A stretch of DNA of 64,000 nucleotides, taken from contig JAQGEQ010000262.1 in the NCBI GenBank assembly GCA_034620365.1, forward strand, positions 1 through 64,000, written 5' to 3'. Below are positions 1 through 12,967 of the stretch, piece by piece. Below the pieces are notes generated by a model. It was not told the origin of the DNA. It did no database searches and saw only the letters and a list, made by a program, of their open reading frames with translations. Numbering within the stretch: the first letter of the stretch is position 1; each line of letters starts with the position of its first letter. The position numbers and the translations under genes were made by a program. Source of the DNA: Pegea sp. RAD2-039. Its lineage: Eukaryota; Chordata; Thaliacea; Salpida; Salpidae.

Positions 1-560
1 AATTCTGTAACACCCCAAGAGTTAAACAAATGCTACTAGATTCAGTTAACCCTCCCTACTCTTCCACCTGTGACCCTTTTTTTATTTCTTTCAAGTTTCA
101 ATCTAGTCTATTCTTTAACACCCTTGATGATGATACGGCATATCCTAACCTCTATAAAGCCAACTTTAAAATTATTAACAACCATATATCCTTCTTTTAT
201 TAGAAATGCATTGTTACTAAAATTCTATTTACATAGTCTTCCTATGACCATTTCATTCAAATTCTGACCAATCTCATTGAAAATGTATTTCTATTAAAAA
301 CTCTTTCCCACCTGTAATGATATTAGCTTTTTAAAAGAGCTTTATTCAATTGTAAAAAGCGACTATAACAATGGTAGACGCTATGTACATCACCAGCACA
401 GTCAGCTACAGAATGAACTGGGTATATAAAGTAGTTGAGTATGACATATTCACAAAAGTGGCAAAATGCTCTAATGTCTTCTAATTTAAATTTATTACAC
501 CAACCAAACTGTGTTAATCTTCCATCCTACATTAAACTTTTTTTGTAATGAAACGCATTT
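1..560 (+). mobile_element. Decayed non-LTR (LINE) fragment, endonuclease-to-RT linker region
   Basis: Broken reading frames on the plus strand give pieces such as NLYKANFKIINNHISFF, then ILTNLIENVFLLKTLS, then FLKELYSIVKSDYNN. This order (a Lys-Ala-Asn-Phe/Ile-Asn motif, then an 'ILTNLIEN' helix) is what CR1/Jockey-type LINEs carry just after the endonuclease. The nearly complete element at 44-48 kb has the matching part (around 46.0-46.2 kb, with NGINKFLSDVDW and FTNIVKESIEKFIPF). Frameshifts and stops make it non-functional. It is cut by the left edge of the window, and its right limit is approximate. The family differs from the two CR1/L2-like copies further on. Confidence 0.5.
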
Positions 561-564
561 CTTA

Positions 565-2369
565 TACAAAAAGTAAATGTGTTAAATGTCATTCTCGTAT
601 AGGCTTTCGGTAATATACTGTCTTGTGGGTAGTGCGTATCGTTAGTATACTAATCTTTGTTGTTAGTCGCCTTGATAATTTAAATAAGCTCTATTTAATG
701 AGTCATTATCATTCCACATTGACAAACAGATAAACTATGTTACATTTTAAAAGTCACTAAGTCTTGTAAACATTATAGTTTGATGTTCATTTGCATCTTG
801 AAGAAGTTATGGTTGCAAAATTCAGTTGGATAATTCGTACTTTTCTGCTTTATATCCCGTTAGTTATTTCAATGTAAAACAAACCTCGATGAAACAGTAT
901 GTTTTCTTACTTCATTAGCATTTCAATTTATAGTATTTAAACTTTAATTTGGTTAAAAAACAAATTGAAAAAGTCAAATTTGTGAGTTGAAACTTGAGTA
1001 TTAGTTTTGCATTCAGAAAATATCAAAACTACTTTTTAAGGATAAGTGCTGCTTCATTTTCAAAAGTTTATTTACTGATGAAATATTATTTCGTAATTAT
1101 TTTATAAGCTTTTGGTTGACAGCAAAATTGTCAAAAATTAATTAATAAATAAAGTGGTTTTTATTTTTTATTAAATTTCTTCTAAATCTAAAGTCCTAGA
1201 AATACTTTACCTCCTTAAAAAAACGAAGAGAAGGGAATCAAACATTTTAATCTATCTTAAAAATTTAGTGATTTTATTGTAAAAGTTTAGTAGTTAATTT
1301 TTTACTATTTTTTCAGCTAAATGAAATATGACAATACAACTTTATTTCTTTATTGAAACTAAACTTTGAAAGAATATTTTTCTAATCCAAACGTTAAACA
1401 AATTTGTTTTCTTAGTTCTATTTTCATAGCTATTTTTGGTGATTAAGGTTATTAGGAACAAGTCTACTCCACGAAAAACTTACTAAATCTCCAAGTAAGA
1501 ATGATATTATCGTGATTTTTAAAATTCTTTGATATCTTAAACTAACAATTATCACTGCTATATTTTGAAATTCCAGAATTGTAAAAGTAAATTATTTCAA
1601 TTTTTATTAGATCAAAGTTATTGGTACTTAATAAAAAATTATCGATTTAATAAGTGCTTTCAACAGCAACACATTTTCAAGTTTTATTCTTTATCACATA
1701 CAAAACAAAAAAGTTTCATTCAACTTCATTCATATTTATTCGAGAAAAGAACCAAACCTTCATAAGAGCTTAGTAAAGATGTATCAATAAAATCCAAACT
1801 TAACGACCAAAGTCATAAAGCTTTTAAAGGTAATTAAAAAAAATATTTCTAAATTAAATGATAAAAGATTTTTAATGGTAAACAATTTTGGCATGTTGAT
1901 TTGTAAATTATTACAAAAGCTAGTTAAATGTTATGAATGCTTTATTTTAGAGAAAAGTTTACATAATTTTGATGGTTTTATTTTGAAAGATTCTAAAGGA
2001 TTGATTTACAATTGAAAAAAAAACTACAATAAAAATCGTAGAACTAAATAAAAGTTACATTTCAAATAGTAGTTAGCTACAAAACTACTTTGCTTATATA
2101 AAAGACATTAAAGATCAAAAGTCAAACAGATAAGTTCTAATTTGGTTGGATTTTCATAATTTTATCGAAATCTAATTATTCGAAGCAAACAAATTAATAA
2201 CAACTACTTTAACAACTACTTAAAGCTATCTTCAGTTTTTAACAATTACAGCAAATAAAAACTTTTAAGCAATTAATGAAAAAATCTATAGGAAAAACTT
2301 TATTCTAAAAATATTTTCTGATTATATTTCATTTTGTTTAAATTTCTATTAAAAAGCTAATAAAGTATT
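565..2369. other. Intergenic, no gene seen
   Basis: Very A+T-rich sequence with short chance ORFs only. A TTTATT at 2299-2304 reads as AATAAA on the minus strand, about 66 bp past the stop of the coiled-coil gene, and is its likely polyadenylation signal. Confidence 0.5.
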
Positions 2370-5014
2370 TTAATATTTATTACGTGGAGATACTTCCAAA
2401 TTTTCAGCTGCTTTAGATAGCCGAGTCCAGTTTAAATTATGTGTAGATTTTGCCAAATCAATCTGAGACTTTAATGTCGATACGTCTCCTTGTAGAATCT
2501 GCATATGATCTTCCATCCTAAGGACTTCATTTTCTTTTTGTTCAAGCTAAAGATTTAAATGACATAAATTTTGTTTTGTTTGTAAAATGAAATACTAGAA
2601 CACTCAATCAAGTTGCTGCTGATGCAAGCTACCTGCTTTTGTAATTGAGCTATATGTTCTGTTAGTAGAACTTTATCTCTTCTTAATTGGAGATTATCTT
2701 CATCAGCTCGCTTGTATCTTGCTTCTAGCTCCTCTAACCGACTTTCAATTGTTTTTGTTCTGTAATTAGTCGAAGATAACGATTCTTCTGATTTCATTAG
2801 CTGAAAAAAAGTTTATTGAAATTAATTTTATTTCAGATTTTTTGCTACTTACTTTAGCTTCCATTGATAGATATTTGTTTCTCTCATTTTCTAGAAGTTC
2901 TTGAAACTTTCTAGTTTCTAATGAAAGAACTTCCTCTTGACCTTTTAATCTGGCGATCTAACATTAACTTTTGATTAATCATCTTTCTTAATTATTCTTG
3001 TATTTTTTATATACTTCACAAAAAAATGAAAAATAAAATATTCAATAAGCTGATTTCAAGTTTAATTGTTCCACTTTTATTAGATATTAGCAGACTATTC
3101 AGGATAAAACAATCATCAAATGAATGATTTCATAATGCTGAACAAACATTTACTAGCTGAAAGTAAATAGTAATAAAACTCAAAATGAAGAACCTGCGAT
3201 GAATGCTTTTGAGCTTGAACTTCTCTTTCGTTTCTTAGCAGACTTTCATGGTCGATTTGCTTACTGAGATCAAGTACCCGTGTATGCAGTGACGAGTTTT
3301 CATGTGAAAGCTTCGAGACATTTTCAATCATCTAAAAGTAATAAAATTTATCAAGTTGTATAGAAAATATCAATTTTCTGAATGATTGACAGATTTTAAA
3401 ATAATTATTTTTCAGTCAAGCTTAAAATTAAATCAACTCACAAATGGAATATTTAATTTTTTGTAGAACTTCAAGATTTTTATAAAACATTTGAACTGTT
3501 TCAATCATTTTTAACAATTTTAAAATCAAATCGCTAAAAACTTAATTATTCAACTTTATATTCGCAAAAATATTTCAGAAAAATTTGAATAAGTTTGTAC
3601 TTTTTCTTTTGCTAAACGGTCTTGCGAAGCTTGAAATTCAGATTGGCGAAGTTGGTTCCGTAATGATTCACATTCATTCTGTAAAGAATGAAATATTCAA
3701 ATGAGTTTTCTCAATTAGCAAGTAGAACCTTTAGTTCACGAGTTATTTTGTCCTGAATAGCAATCGCATTTTTATTGTATTTTTCATCCATGTAATGTAT
3801 CTGAGTTTGCTTTTGCAAACATTCGTGTCGTTTCTCTTCCAATAGCAAGCTTGTTTGGTTATGTTGGTTAATCCTCTGATCAAGCTAACAAAAAATGTTT
3901 TATTAAACGATAATGAAATAGACTTCAACTTTTATTAGATAAATATTTATTCAATAAGCTCTTATTGTTAACGATTTTTTGAAAAGAAAGAAGTTCATTC
4001 TTTTGAAGTTTGGGATAAACAGTTATAGATTCATCAAATAATTAATTAAAAGTTATACATTAGTTAAATACAATTTCTTTATTTATAAATAAGGTTACTA
4101 ATAAAAGTATTTGAATAAATATGATAAATATAAATAAAATCGTTTATAAATGTAGCTTCAGATATTTCTGTTGTCTGAAAGCATTCTTAAGAATAACACA
4201 AATAATTCAATTATTTTTTTCAATAGTAGAAGTATTGATCAAATTACTTGTGACTGTACGAGATTTCTGTCATGTTTCTGATGACGCAAATCTGCTAGAG
4301 TTTGTTCAAGCTGTTGTTGTAGGCCAATAATTTCAGCATCTTTTCGTGTGATGTCTAGATCAGCAATTTCTTTCATCTTCTTCAGCTGCACTACTTCTCC
4401 AGTCAACACACTTTTTTCTCTTCTTGCACTTTCTATTTATCAAATGAATTAATGAAAAATATTTATTTAAACTTTAATCATTATCAAATAAGCTATTTAA
4501 ACAACTTATAAACTCTCACAAACCAACCATCAAGAGATGTAAGCTCAGCAAAAGTTCGGTGCTTTTCATTCTTTAACATCGATATTGTTCCTTCTTTTCT
4601 TGAAATTTCCATTTTCATACCTTCCATTTCAACTTTCATTTCCTAATAAAAAACAAATTAGAAAAAATTATGAAGTCTACTGATAATACTTTAACTACTT
4701 TTAAAAACCTTCAATTTTAACATCATTTTATCTGCTTCTTTTGTCATTCTGGGGTGAATACTTGTAGCCTGGTTGGCTTGTTGTCTCAAATATTCTGTTT
4801 CAAGTTCAAGAAAGTAAATTTGTTTTTGCAAATTCTTGATATATTCGCTTTCAACATCTTTCAAGTTGCTGCTTTTTCTGAAGTTTAGTTAAGTTTTTTT
4901 AAATGTATATAGCATCTATTTAAAGCTAAAATCATTCACTTACCCTTTTGAGAAAGCCACTGAAAGAGTGTTATCTGATATCTTCTTTGGAAGTTTTTCT
5001 TTTTCTTTTGGCAT
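2370..5014 (-). CDS. Coiled-coil protein, 453 aa, ten exons, unnamed
   Basis: Exons (minus strand, 5' to 3'): 4944-5014, 4709-4877, 4528-4642, 4248-4432, 3729-3884, 3601-3678, 3194-3331, 2853-2957, 2633-2800, 2370-2546. All phases close and give 454 codons including TAA. The start MPKEKEKLPKK is basic. From about residue 30 the protein is nearly continuous heptad-rich coiled coil: YIKNLQKQIYFLELE, then LEELEARYKRADEDNLQL and LTEHIAQLQKQLEQKENEV. There is no membrane segment, signal peptide or catalytic motif. Proteins of this build are usually cytoskeletal, centrosomal or ciliary, but that is an inference from composition; I do not recognise the family. One donor is weak (GTTGGT after 4528); the others are good. 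An upstream non-coding exon is possible (see 5357-5400). Confidence 0.8.
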
Positions 5015-5292
5015 TATACAGAGTATCAACTATCTAAGTTAGTTAGAAGTATTACGATTCTGCTATAAATTTATGCTATAATAAAGTATTCAGAAAAAAA
5101 AACAATAAAATAATTTATTAGATAAAATAAACACAGTGTAAATTCTTTCATTTAAGATACAACCTTGCAAAATAATTATGATTCAATTAGAAAACCAACG
5201 GGGTCAATTTTATCTTTTTTTTTGGGATAAAAATATAAGAAAAAATATACAAGTTATGAACCTCTTCTATAAAGTAATTTTATATATTTCCA

Positions 5293-5451
5293 AATGTTTT
5301 GGAGTTTTATAATAAGATCTTGGTAGTTAAGAACAGATGAAAAGAGTACTGTAAAGCACTTACCTTAATAGTTGTGTTCATTCTATTCAAACCAAAGTTT
5401 ATAAAAATTAAAACAATAAGAATAAACTTTTATGTTAAACTCCAAAACATT
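5293..5451. repeat. Short inverted repeat, 15-bp perfect arms
   Basis: AATGTTTTGGAGTTT at 5293-5307 is the exact reverse complement of AAACTCCAAAACATT at 5437-5451, with about 130 bp between. Some further pairing extends outside the arms. It could be a hairpin or a small MITE-like remnant. No target-site duplication is obvious. Confidence 0.4.
5357..5400 (-). promoter_or_regulatory. Candidate 5' untranslated exon end (splice donor) for the coiled-coil gene
   Basis: On the minus strand, AAG|GTAAGTG (exon side from 5364, intron side 5357-5363) is a near-perfect splice donor, about 330 bp upstream of an acceptor-like TTAG at 5034-5037 and the ATG at 5014. Joining the two would leave a 19-nt leader before the ATG. 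The candidate exon holds its own ATG (ATGAACACAACT), but that frame meets a stop after splicing, so it would be an upstream ORF. Confidence 0.35.
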
Positions 5452-8400
5452 ACCATTAACTTCTTGTATAGTGTATGAAATAATTAATTAGTATTAAATA
5501 ACAAATTAAATTATTGGAAAATCAATCAAATATTTTATTTTTATTTATTTCTATAAATATATTTATTTTGAATATAGTCTAAGAGACCTCTTAAATTAAA
5601 AAAAAAACTTTTAGCAATGATTTATATTTCTCACAAGTATATATATTTTTTTAATTTTCCTTATTAAAGTAATTAATTACAGAGAATATTTAAATTTTTA
5701 AAACCTTTTAAATGTTAAAACTTTAAATTGTTCTAATAATACTTGTCATAAATGTTAAAGAAAATTACAATTTTTTCATTGATATTGAGTCACTTTTACT
5801 GACTCAACGAAATTTAACAAAATCTCAGAGAAAAAATTATTGAAATAAAATATTAAGATAAAAATTCATATTTAATCTAAATTAATAAGCTTTGAAACTC
5901 GAGTAACTGTCAAAATCGGAAAAACTATTGATTTACTAAGTAACTTGATACTCATTCGGTTGCCATGCCTACAAGCTAAATCGATGCTAAGTGTTCAAAC
6001 AATACATTTATAAAAGTATTTAAAAACGTAAATTTTTGGTTGTTAGGCTTCAATCGTTTAAAAAATATACGTAAATTTAAGTTCATAACAATCTAAAAGA
6101 TACAAGAATAAGTTATTAATATTCTATAAGTATGTATTCTCAGCAAACCTTTTGTAAATGTTAAAATAATACTTACTGAGTATTTAACTTTTGATCAGTT
6201 GTTTTCAATATGATTTTGCAATTTAAGAAATATTATAACATAAATTTTGATGGCTTACATTTAAAAGTTAGAGTAGTCAATTAGATTATAACTCTGTATA
6301 TGATAATTGCTTTAATTTATAATGTTTAACTTTAAAAAAATTAAATTCTTTTTTTAAAGAATAAAAGCGACGATAAATTAGTTGTCGCTTAGTTTTTCAA
6401 AATACTTAATTTTTCAGTAAACTATTTTTAGAACTTAGTTTCATAATAATTTTATTATTTTTATTATATTGTTGCTTAATTCATTTAATTATGTTGAATG
6501 TACTTCTTATCATTTATACCAAAACTTTTATTTGATTTGACTTCACGGCTAGTTTAACAGGAAAATCAAGATTTTATTGAATCAATTAAGCTCATTAATA
6601 CTAAAAGTTCATCAGTTATAAGACTGAGTTTCTTTTATGAAAAGAATTATTATTTTACCTACTAAAATTATTCTTAAAGACCTGAAAAGTGTCTTCATAG
6701 TCACCTGCTTTCAAAAGAAACGATAACTACTATAAAAAAACTTAGTTGTTCTTTAAAATCAATCAATCATTTATTTAAATAAATCTTGTAAAAAGTTGAT
6801 TTGCTAAATTAAATTATGCTAAACTTTAAACTTGATCCTAATTTTGTTACCAAATATTCTAAAATTCTTGTTAAATAAACTGTAATTCAAACTAACTTAA
6901 TTTTTTCATATAAAGACTTAGACTTATCTTAGTTTTATATAAATATATCACAATAGAAGGATCAAAATTGATTTAAAAAAGAGATTACTTTATTTAAGTT
7001 TAATTTTATTTGAATATTCTTTTCAAATTTTAAAGTAATTTAATACTTTAAGCTTTGTATGACTTAATTTGTTTTTAAGTCACCTTTAGGTATATTAAGG
7101 CGAAATTGTTTAATCTGCTCTTTTTAGGTTAAACATATTTGTAAGCTACTTAACTTGAGCTACCGGTGGCTTTAACCTATGCTACATGTGCACCTGTAAA
7201 ATTGCAACAAATTTGATTAATTTTTTAATAAATTTTTTATTGAAAAAAACTTAACTTTTACTGTTGTTATTATATCGTAATATTAGTTGTTATTAAATTA
7301 GAAGAAACTTTGATATGTTTAGATAATTTGTAAAAGTAGATGTATTAGATTTATTTTCATAACAAAGAACTAAATGTTTAATTTTTTGTTCTATTTTTCT
7401 CAAAAATGTGTTGCAAAGTTGTTTGTTGGTTTTACTAAATGGAATTTGTTAGTAAAAGTTGTTCTTTATTGATTTAGTGATAATAAAACAACAAAATTAA
7501 TTATTAACTTTAATAATATGTCTTTGGGTTGTCATACCTTAACAAAATTTGTTTGTTTTTAAAAAGTTTTTTATTTCCAAATCGCTTAGTATAAGATTCT
7601 CAAAAATTGTACTTTGTTAATATATATATGTTTTTTTCTTTATTCGTTGTTAAATATAAAAGTTTAAATTTTTCAAAATAAGAATTTTGATATTTATTTA
7701 TTTAATGCATGGCTGTAGATCTCTTAAAGTGAACATAACAATAAATGTGCTGAAAAATAATGAAAAAGTCTTAAGTATCACAGTTTAAAATAAGTAGAAA
7801 AATAGGAACACTACAAAGACATAAGTATATATAAGCTAGGTTTATAAAAGTATATGATAGATAATAGAAGATAAAGTAATATAAAAATTGTATATATTAA
7901 AAAAAAAATTGTTATTTTTGGAATATGTTTCTATATGCTGTTTCTTAATGATGAATAAATAAAATTGTTATAAATTATTTATTTTTCTAGCTCTTTTTTT
8001 CTTTTGTTGTAGTTTTTGGTCATTAATGTTTTTAATAAGCTTTTTGGTTGCTGCTTAGTTTTTTTGAGCTGTTTTGGTTTTTAAGCTTTGAAAATAAATT
8101 TTATTTTAAAATAGTTATTGATATTCAACAAAAAATAGTTTAACTTTAAAATCACATTTACTTCTTCATTAATATATAATTTATTCATGTAATAAGTTTA
8201 AAATTGATTTTATATATATTCCTTTATTAGCTTTTATTTTGTTTTTATAGCTTTTAGATTTATTTCAGTTGTTTTTATTTTTGATAATAAGTTATTGAAA
8301 TTAAAATATTACTTAATATGCTATTAGATTATTAAAAGTTTATGATTTAGTTTGTATAAGATTTAAATAATTTTATAAATATATCTTGAAAACTTATTTT

Positions 8401-8834
8401 GTTTCTTTGTTTACTGTTTAAGTTTAAACTTATCAAAGGTAAAAATCTTCTAGCTATGTTATAAATTGTTAGATTTTAATTGTCTCTAGAGACTTTATGT
8501 GTTTCTTTATTAATTTTTAATTATGATTTGATTAGAATATGTTTAATGTAATTAATCTTAAATATTATTAGTGAGATGCCCCCTTCAACCTATAAATAAT
8601 TTATTTTTTTAGTTGTACTAATTAATTTATATTATTATATTATATTTAACATTTAAAATTTAAAATTTATTTTTTGCCTTTTTTAGTTTTTTTTCAAATA
8701 AAATAATTGTTTAAGAAACATTTAAATCAAAACAATTAATTGATTTACTTTTTTATAACTTAATTTTTTAAATTTACTTCAAATAGTAATTAGTTGTTAA
8801 ATATTTTAATGAAATATTTTTTTTTGTTTTTTAG
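5452..8834. other. Intergenic, no gene seen
   Basis: About 3.4 kb of A+T-rich sequence with long T runs and no ORF of note. A stretch at about 7740-7800 resembles one at about 62690-62770 (shared pieces CAGTTTAA, ATAAGTAGA/ATTAGTAGA, AACACT.CAAAG.CA) and may be an old dispersed repeat. Confidence 0.45.
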
Positions 8835-8875
8835 ATAAATATTTTAAAGTTATATTTAATAAGACCTGTTTAGCA

Positions 8876-11800
8876 ATGGATTGTTCATATAGCAAAGCTT
8901 TTGATTTGAGTACTGTGCAAGAGCAAAATAAAAAACACTTCAAAGCTTTGAAGGCAGAAATGTCATATGGAACTGCCGGTTTTCGTGGTGATGCCAGCCT
9001 GATGGATCATATCTTCTTTAGAATGGGAATATTAGCAACTTTACGTTCCCAATCTCTTAAAGCTGCTATAGCAGTCATGGTTACAGCATCCCATAACCCT
9101 GAGGTACTTCAAAATGTTACTCAAAATATTTCTCATGAGAATTCTTCGATTATTACTTAAATAAAAACTAATGTAGAAATATTCACATAATATTTATAAA
9201 ACGTTCGTAATTATTTTTATAAAGTTATTTTTGTAGAATGATAATGGAGTGAAATTGATTGATTCACATGGTGAAATGTTATCTGCTCACTGGGAGTCTT
9301 ATGCCTCCTTGCTTGGACAATCTTCTGATGAAGATCTTTTAGATTGTGTCAAAAAAATCATTGATAAAGAGAAAATTGAATCTTCAGTACCAGCGACTGT
9401 ATTGGTAGGAAGAGATACAAGGTGATATGTAAAAACTTTAAAGTTTGACAAAATTCTAGAACATGTTTACTCCAAAAGTTCTGATATTATTAATTTTAAC
9501 TCAGAAGCTAAGGTATTAGCAAAGTGTCAGCAAAGTAATTACCCTTGGTAATACCCAATTTTAATAAACTATTGTTTTATATGAATAATAATATTGTTGT
9601 ATAAACTATTGTAATTATTCTTACTGTTTTGTTTCATTTAATTAAACATTTAAGTCACATTTTCTTCTTTTGTAGACCAAGTAGTCCAAAACTAAGTCAA
9701 TCAGTACATGATGGTGTAAGGAGCATGTCCGGAACATGTAAAGATTTTGGGCTACTTACAACTCCTCAGCTACATTATATAGTTGCTTGCTACAATCAAG
9801 GCCGATATAACGTGTCTGAGGAAGATTATTACAAGCACTTCTGTTCAGCATTTAAATCTCTGATTAATAATGTAAGCTATTTCATGTTGTCTGCTGCCTC
9901 CATTGTGTTAAAAAGCCAAATTGTCTTGTTAAAGGTGCCGGTGAGTTCACCTGTCACGGTTGATTGCGCAAATGGTGTGGGTGCTTCAAAGTTGCGTAAG
10001 CTCGGCGATAATCTCGGTGTTACGACCATCGACATTGTGGTCCACAATGAAGGATCTGGTAGTGGACGTTTAAATGAGAAATGTGGTGCGGACTATGTCA
10101 AAGTTCAACAAAAAGCACCTTTTGGTCAGAGACATTATTTTATTTCTTATTTAATGAATTCTAACTTCTTTCAGTTTGCTTATATCCTATTTGTTGACAT
10201 TTCTAACAGAAAAACGAGGTTTATTTGAAACGGACATTTTTCTTGATGTTTCTGTCATCCTAAACACAGTAAAAATGTTGTCAGACTGCTAAACAAACTT
10301 GTTTTTTGCTTGGAACTTCTTCACACTTTTGATAAAGATTTTTGTCTTTATTCAATTTAGTGTTTGCTGCATATGAATGTTTTATTGAACTTTGATCAGA
10401 ATCTGTATAAAAGATATAAGATCGTTTGCAAAAATGTCGCCTGTAGCTCAGTAGATACGTGTTTAATTTGTTATCCTCAACACAAGCTGATATAATTCTT
10501 TTTTTTTCAATTTGTCATTAAACAACTTTTGTTTAAGCTATAAATTTTCCGATATCTATCCCAAAGTAAAAATCTCACTTTTATTGGATCTCTTAAACTA
10601 TCTATCTGTTGTTTAGTGTAATTTTTGCAACATTTTTTGAGCAAACTGTTGGTATTCCCAAATGAAACCGTTGGTTTTTCTAGGAGAGAGCTTCAGTATA
10701 TTTTCAATTTCAATCGCTTTTCAAGTCTGTTGTTTTTAGTGAAATCAAAATGTTGAATTTGAGAAGTATTTTTTTGTATAAGAAAATTCTTTTTACATTT
10801 TCAAATGTTTTTTTCTTAATATTTGAAATTATAAAGTGCTAAGAATTGAAAACATACTTCAGTTACAGAGTAGTTGTTTTCTTATCTTGCATTTTTCAGA
10901 CTTTCAAATTTACTTTTTCATGATTCGTTAAATTCAACGAAGTTTAATTATTTGCAAATTAAATTTTAAAATCATTTCTAAACTAATAAAAATTTTTATC
11001 AAATTCTATTTGCATCAATTTGTTTATCATCTACATAAGGAGTTTTCATTTAATTTTCCATATCTTGTTTGTTGACAAAAATTTCATCTAATTTAGCAAG
11101 TTAGCAAATAAAAGTTGATTTTATTGAAAGTAATAATGCTGAAATTAATTTGTGTAACTTTATTGTTTACAGGTTTGAAAATGGAACCATACTCACGCTA
11201 TGGTTCTTTTGATGGTGATGCAGATCGGTTGGTTTACTACACACTTGATAGTGATTGTAACTTTATCCTGTTAGATGGTGATAAAATCGGAGCGTTATTT
11301 GCTTCATATATCAAGGAGATGTTGAATAAGGTTTCCTATCTATCTTTTTTAACTAATTTTGCCTAAAGCAATGTTTTGTATTGGTTTGATAATTCTTTTA
11401 TCAAAGGAAATTGTAAATGGTTAAAAGATTTTATAAAAATTTCAACCATCTCAAATAAAGTAACGAAATATTTCAAATACTTTTTCGTTTTTCAAATTCA
11501 TTAATTTTTTGAAATCTTCCTTTTTTCAAATCTCTACTCTTAATTTTTATCATATTATCTTATATTTTGTAAATAAATCTTTTAAACATTTTAATTCCTC
11601 GATTAGATACTTTGTAAAAAATGCTTCAAAATAAAGAACATTTTTCTAAACCCACTTAAGAATATTTTCATCTACAAATATTTAGATCACAAATATTTTT
11701 TCATCGTCTCCTTATTTTCAACTTCTACAAATTCAACTGAAATAATTTTATTTTTGCATTTTCAATTGAAAGACAATTTGGAATCTAAACTTTACCTCAT

Positions 11801-12967
11801 TCAGTGTTTCTTGCTTTCTCTTAACACCCAATTGTTTTTCTCTTTTACAGTCTGAGCTGGATCTGCGGTTAGGTGTTGTACAAACTGCCTATAGCAATGG
11901 GAATTCAACTAAATATTTAAATGACGAATTACTGGTAGAGATTGCTTGTGTGAAAACTGGTGTAAAACACCTACATAAGGCTGCTACTGTGTTTGACATC
12001 GGAATTTATTTTGAAGCGAACGGACATGGTACTGTAAGTAAATATTAATTGAAATTTAATTAGTTTTTCGAAGCTATCACATATATTGAAGCTTACAGTT
12101 ATTGAAGTAATCATTCGTAACTTTTATGCAAATCAACTGACTGTGTCTTCTTCAAATCGTTCTTAATTATCTTAGGTCACTACGAAATCATCTGCAATGA
12201 CTGCGATTAGAACACTTGCCAATAATCAATCGAATGAAATGTGTGGTGATAAATTATCTAAATCTCATTATGCTAAGAAATTATTGGATCTTCTAGAACT
12301 GATTAACCCGGTTTGTATCCAGATCTTATTATCTGTTTTAAATTGAATATTTTCTTCATAAACTTCTTTTCTTCCTCTATTTTAAATGTATCTTTTTAAG
12401 CAAAATTGTATCTGCTTCAACAGCTAATATAATCAATAGTTAGTTGTCAGTAACTGAAAACTGTGGCAGACTGTTGGCGATGCTTTGTGTGACTTGCTAG
12501 CTGTAGAAGCAATCTTACATCTGAAGAACTGGACTGTTAAAGACTGGTCTTCAGTTTACACTGAATTACCAAATAGACAGTTGAAAGTAAAGGTTCGGAT
12601 TTTGGTTTAATCAAGTTGGTCTTTGTGGCTTTATCGAAATTAACATTTTAGGTGGCAGATCGTACAGTGATCGTGACAAGTGATGCTGAGCGACAAGTAA
12701 CTTCACCTTCTGGTCTTCAAGCAATGATTAATCAGACTGTGGCTAACTTCCCTAATGGTCGGTCATTTGTAAGACCCTCTGGAACAGAAGATGTTGTTCG
12801 AATCTACGCGGAAAGTGACACTCAGGTAACTTCATCTATTTGTAAGATGATTTGATCATTTGTTGATCAATTATCACCAGGAAAATGCCGACATCTTAGC
12901 AGAACAAGTCGCCGCATTAGTTTATGAAAATGCAAGTGGGAAAGGCGAGCGACCACGTGTTCTTTAA
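8876..12967 (+). CDS. PGM3: Phosphoacetylglucosamine mutase (PGM3/AGM1)
   Basis: Converts GlcNAc-6-phosphate to GlcNAc-1-phosphate in cytosolic UDP-GlcNAc synthesis. Exons: 8876-9103, 9237-9421, 9676-9871, 9935-10124, 11173-11330, 11851-12033, 12176-12310, 12470-12592, 12652-12825, 12881-12967. All phases close: 553 codons, 552 aa, close to the usual 540-odd. Visible motifs: SYGTAGFRG near the N-terminus; the catalytic phosphoserine loop VTASHNPE (Ser72); the metal-binding loop FDGDADR (Asp280, Asp282, Asp284); [14 protein letters not shown]; and the phosphate-binding loop [10 protein letters not shown] (about 507-516). All key residues are present, so the enzyme should be active. The exon 4 donor is GTCAGA. 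Acceptor-like TTTTTTAG lies 41 nt before the ATG. The first downstream AATAAA I found is at 13810-13815. Confidence 0.95.
10125..11172 (+). other. PGM3 intron 4 (about 1 kb), no embedded gene
   Basis: The largest PGM3 intron. It contains a short tRNA-A-box-like word (TAGCTCAGTAGAT near 10445) without a matching B box or cloverleaf. Nothing else was recognised. Confidence 0.6.

Noticed and set aside
4121..4330. 69-codon plus-strand ORF over the coiled-coil gene
   Set aside because: Antisense shadow of the coding exon at 4248-4432 plus intron.
10440..10500. tRNA-like A box (TAGCTCAGTAGAT) in PGM3 intron 4
   Set aside because: No B box (GGTTCRANNCC) at the right distance and no cloverleaf could be drawn.
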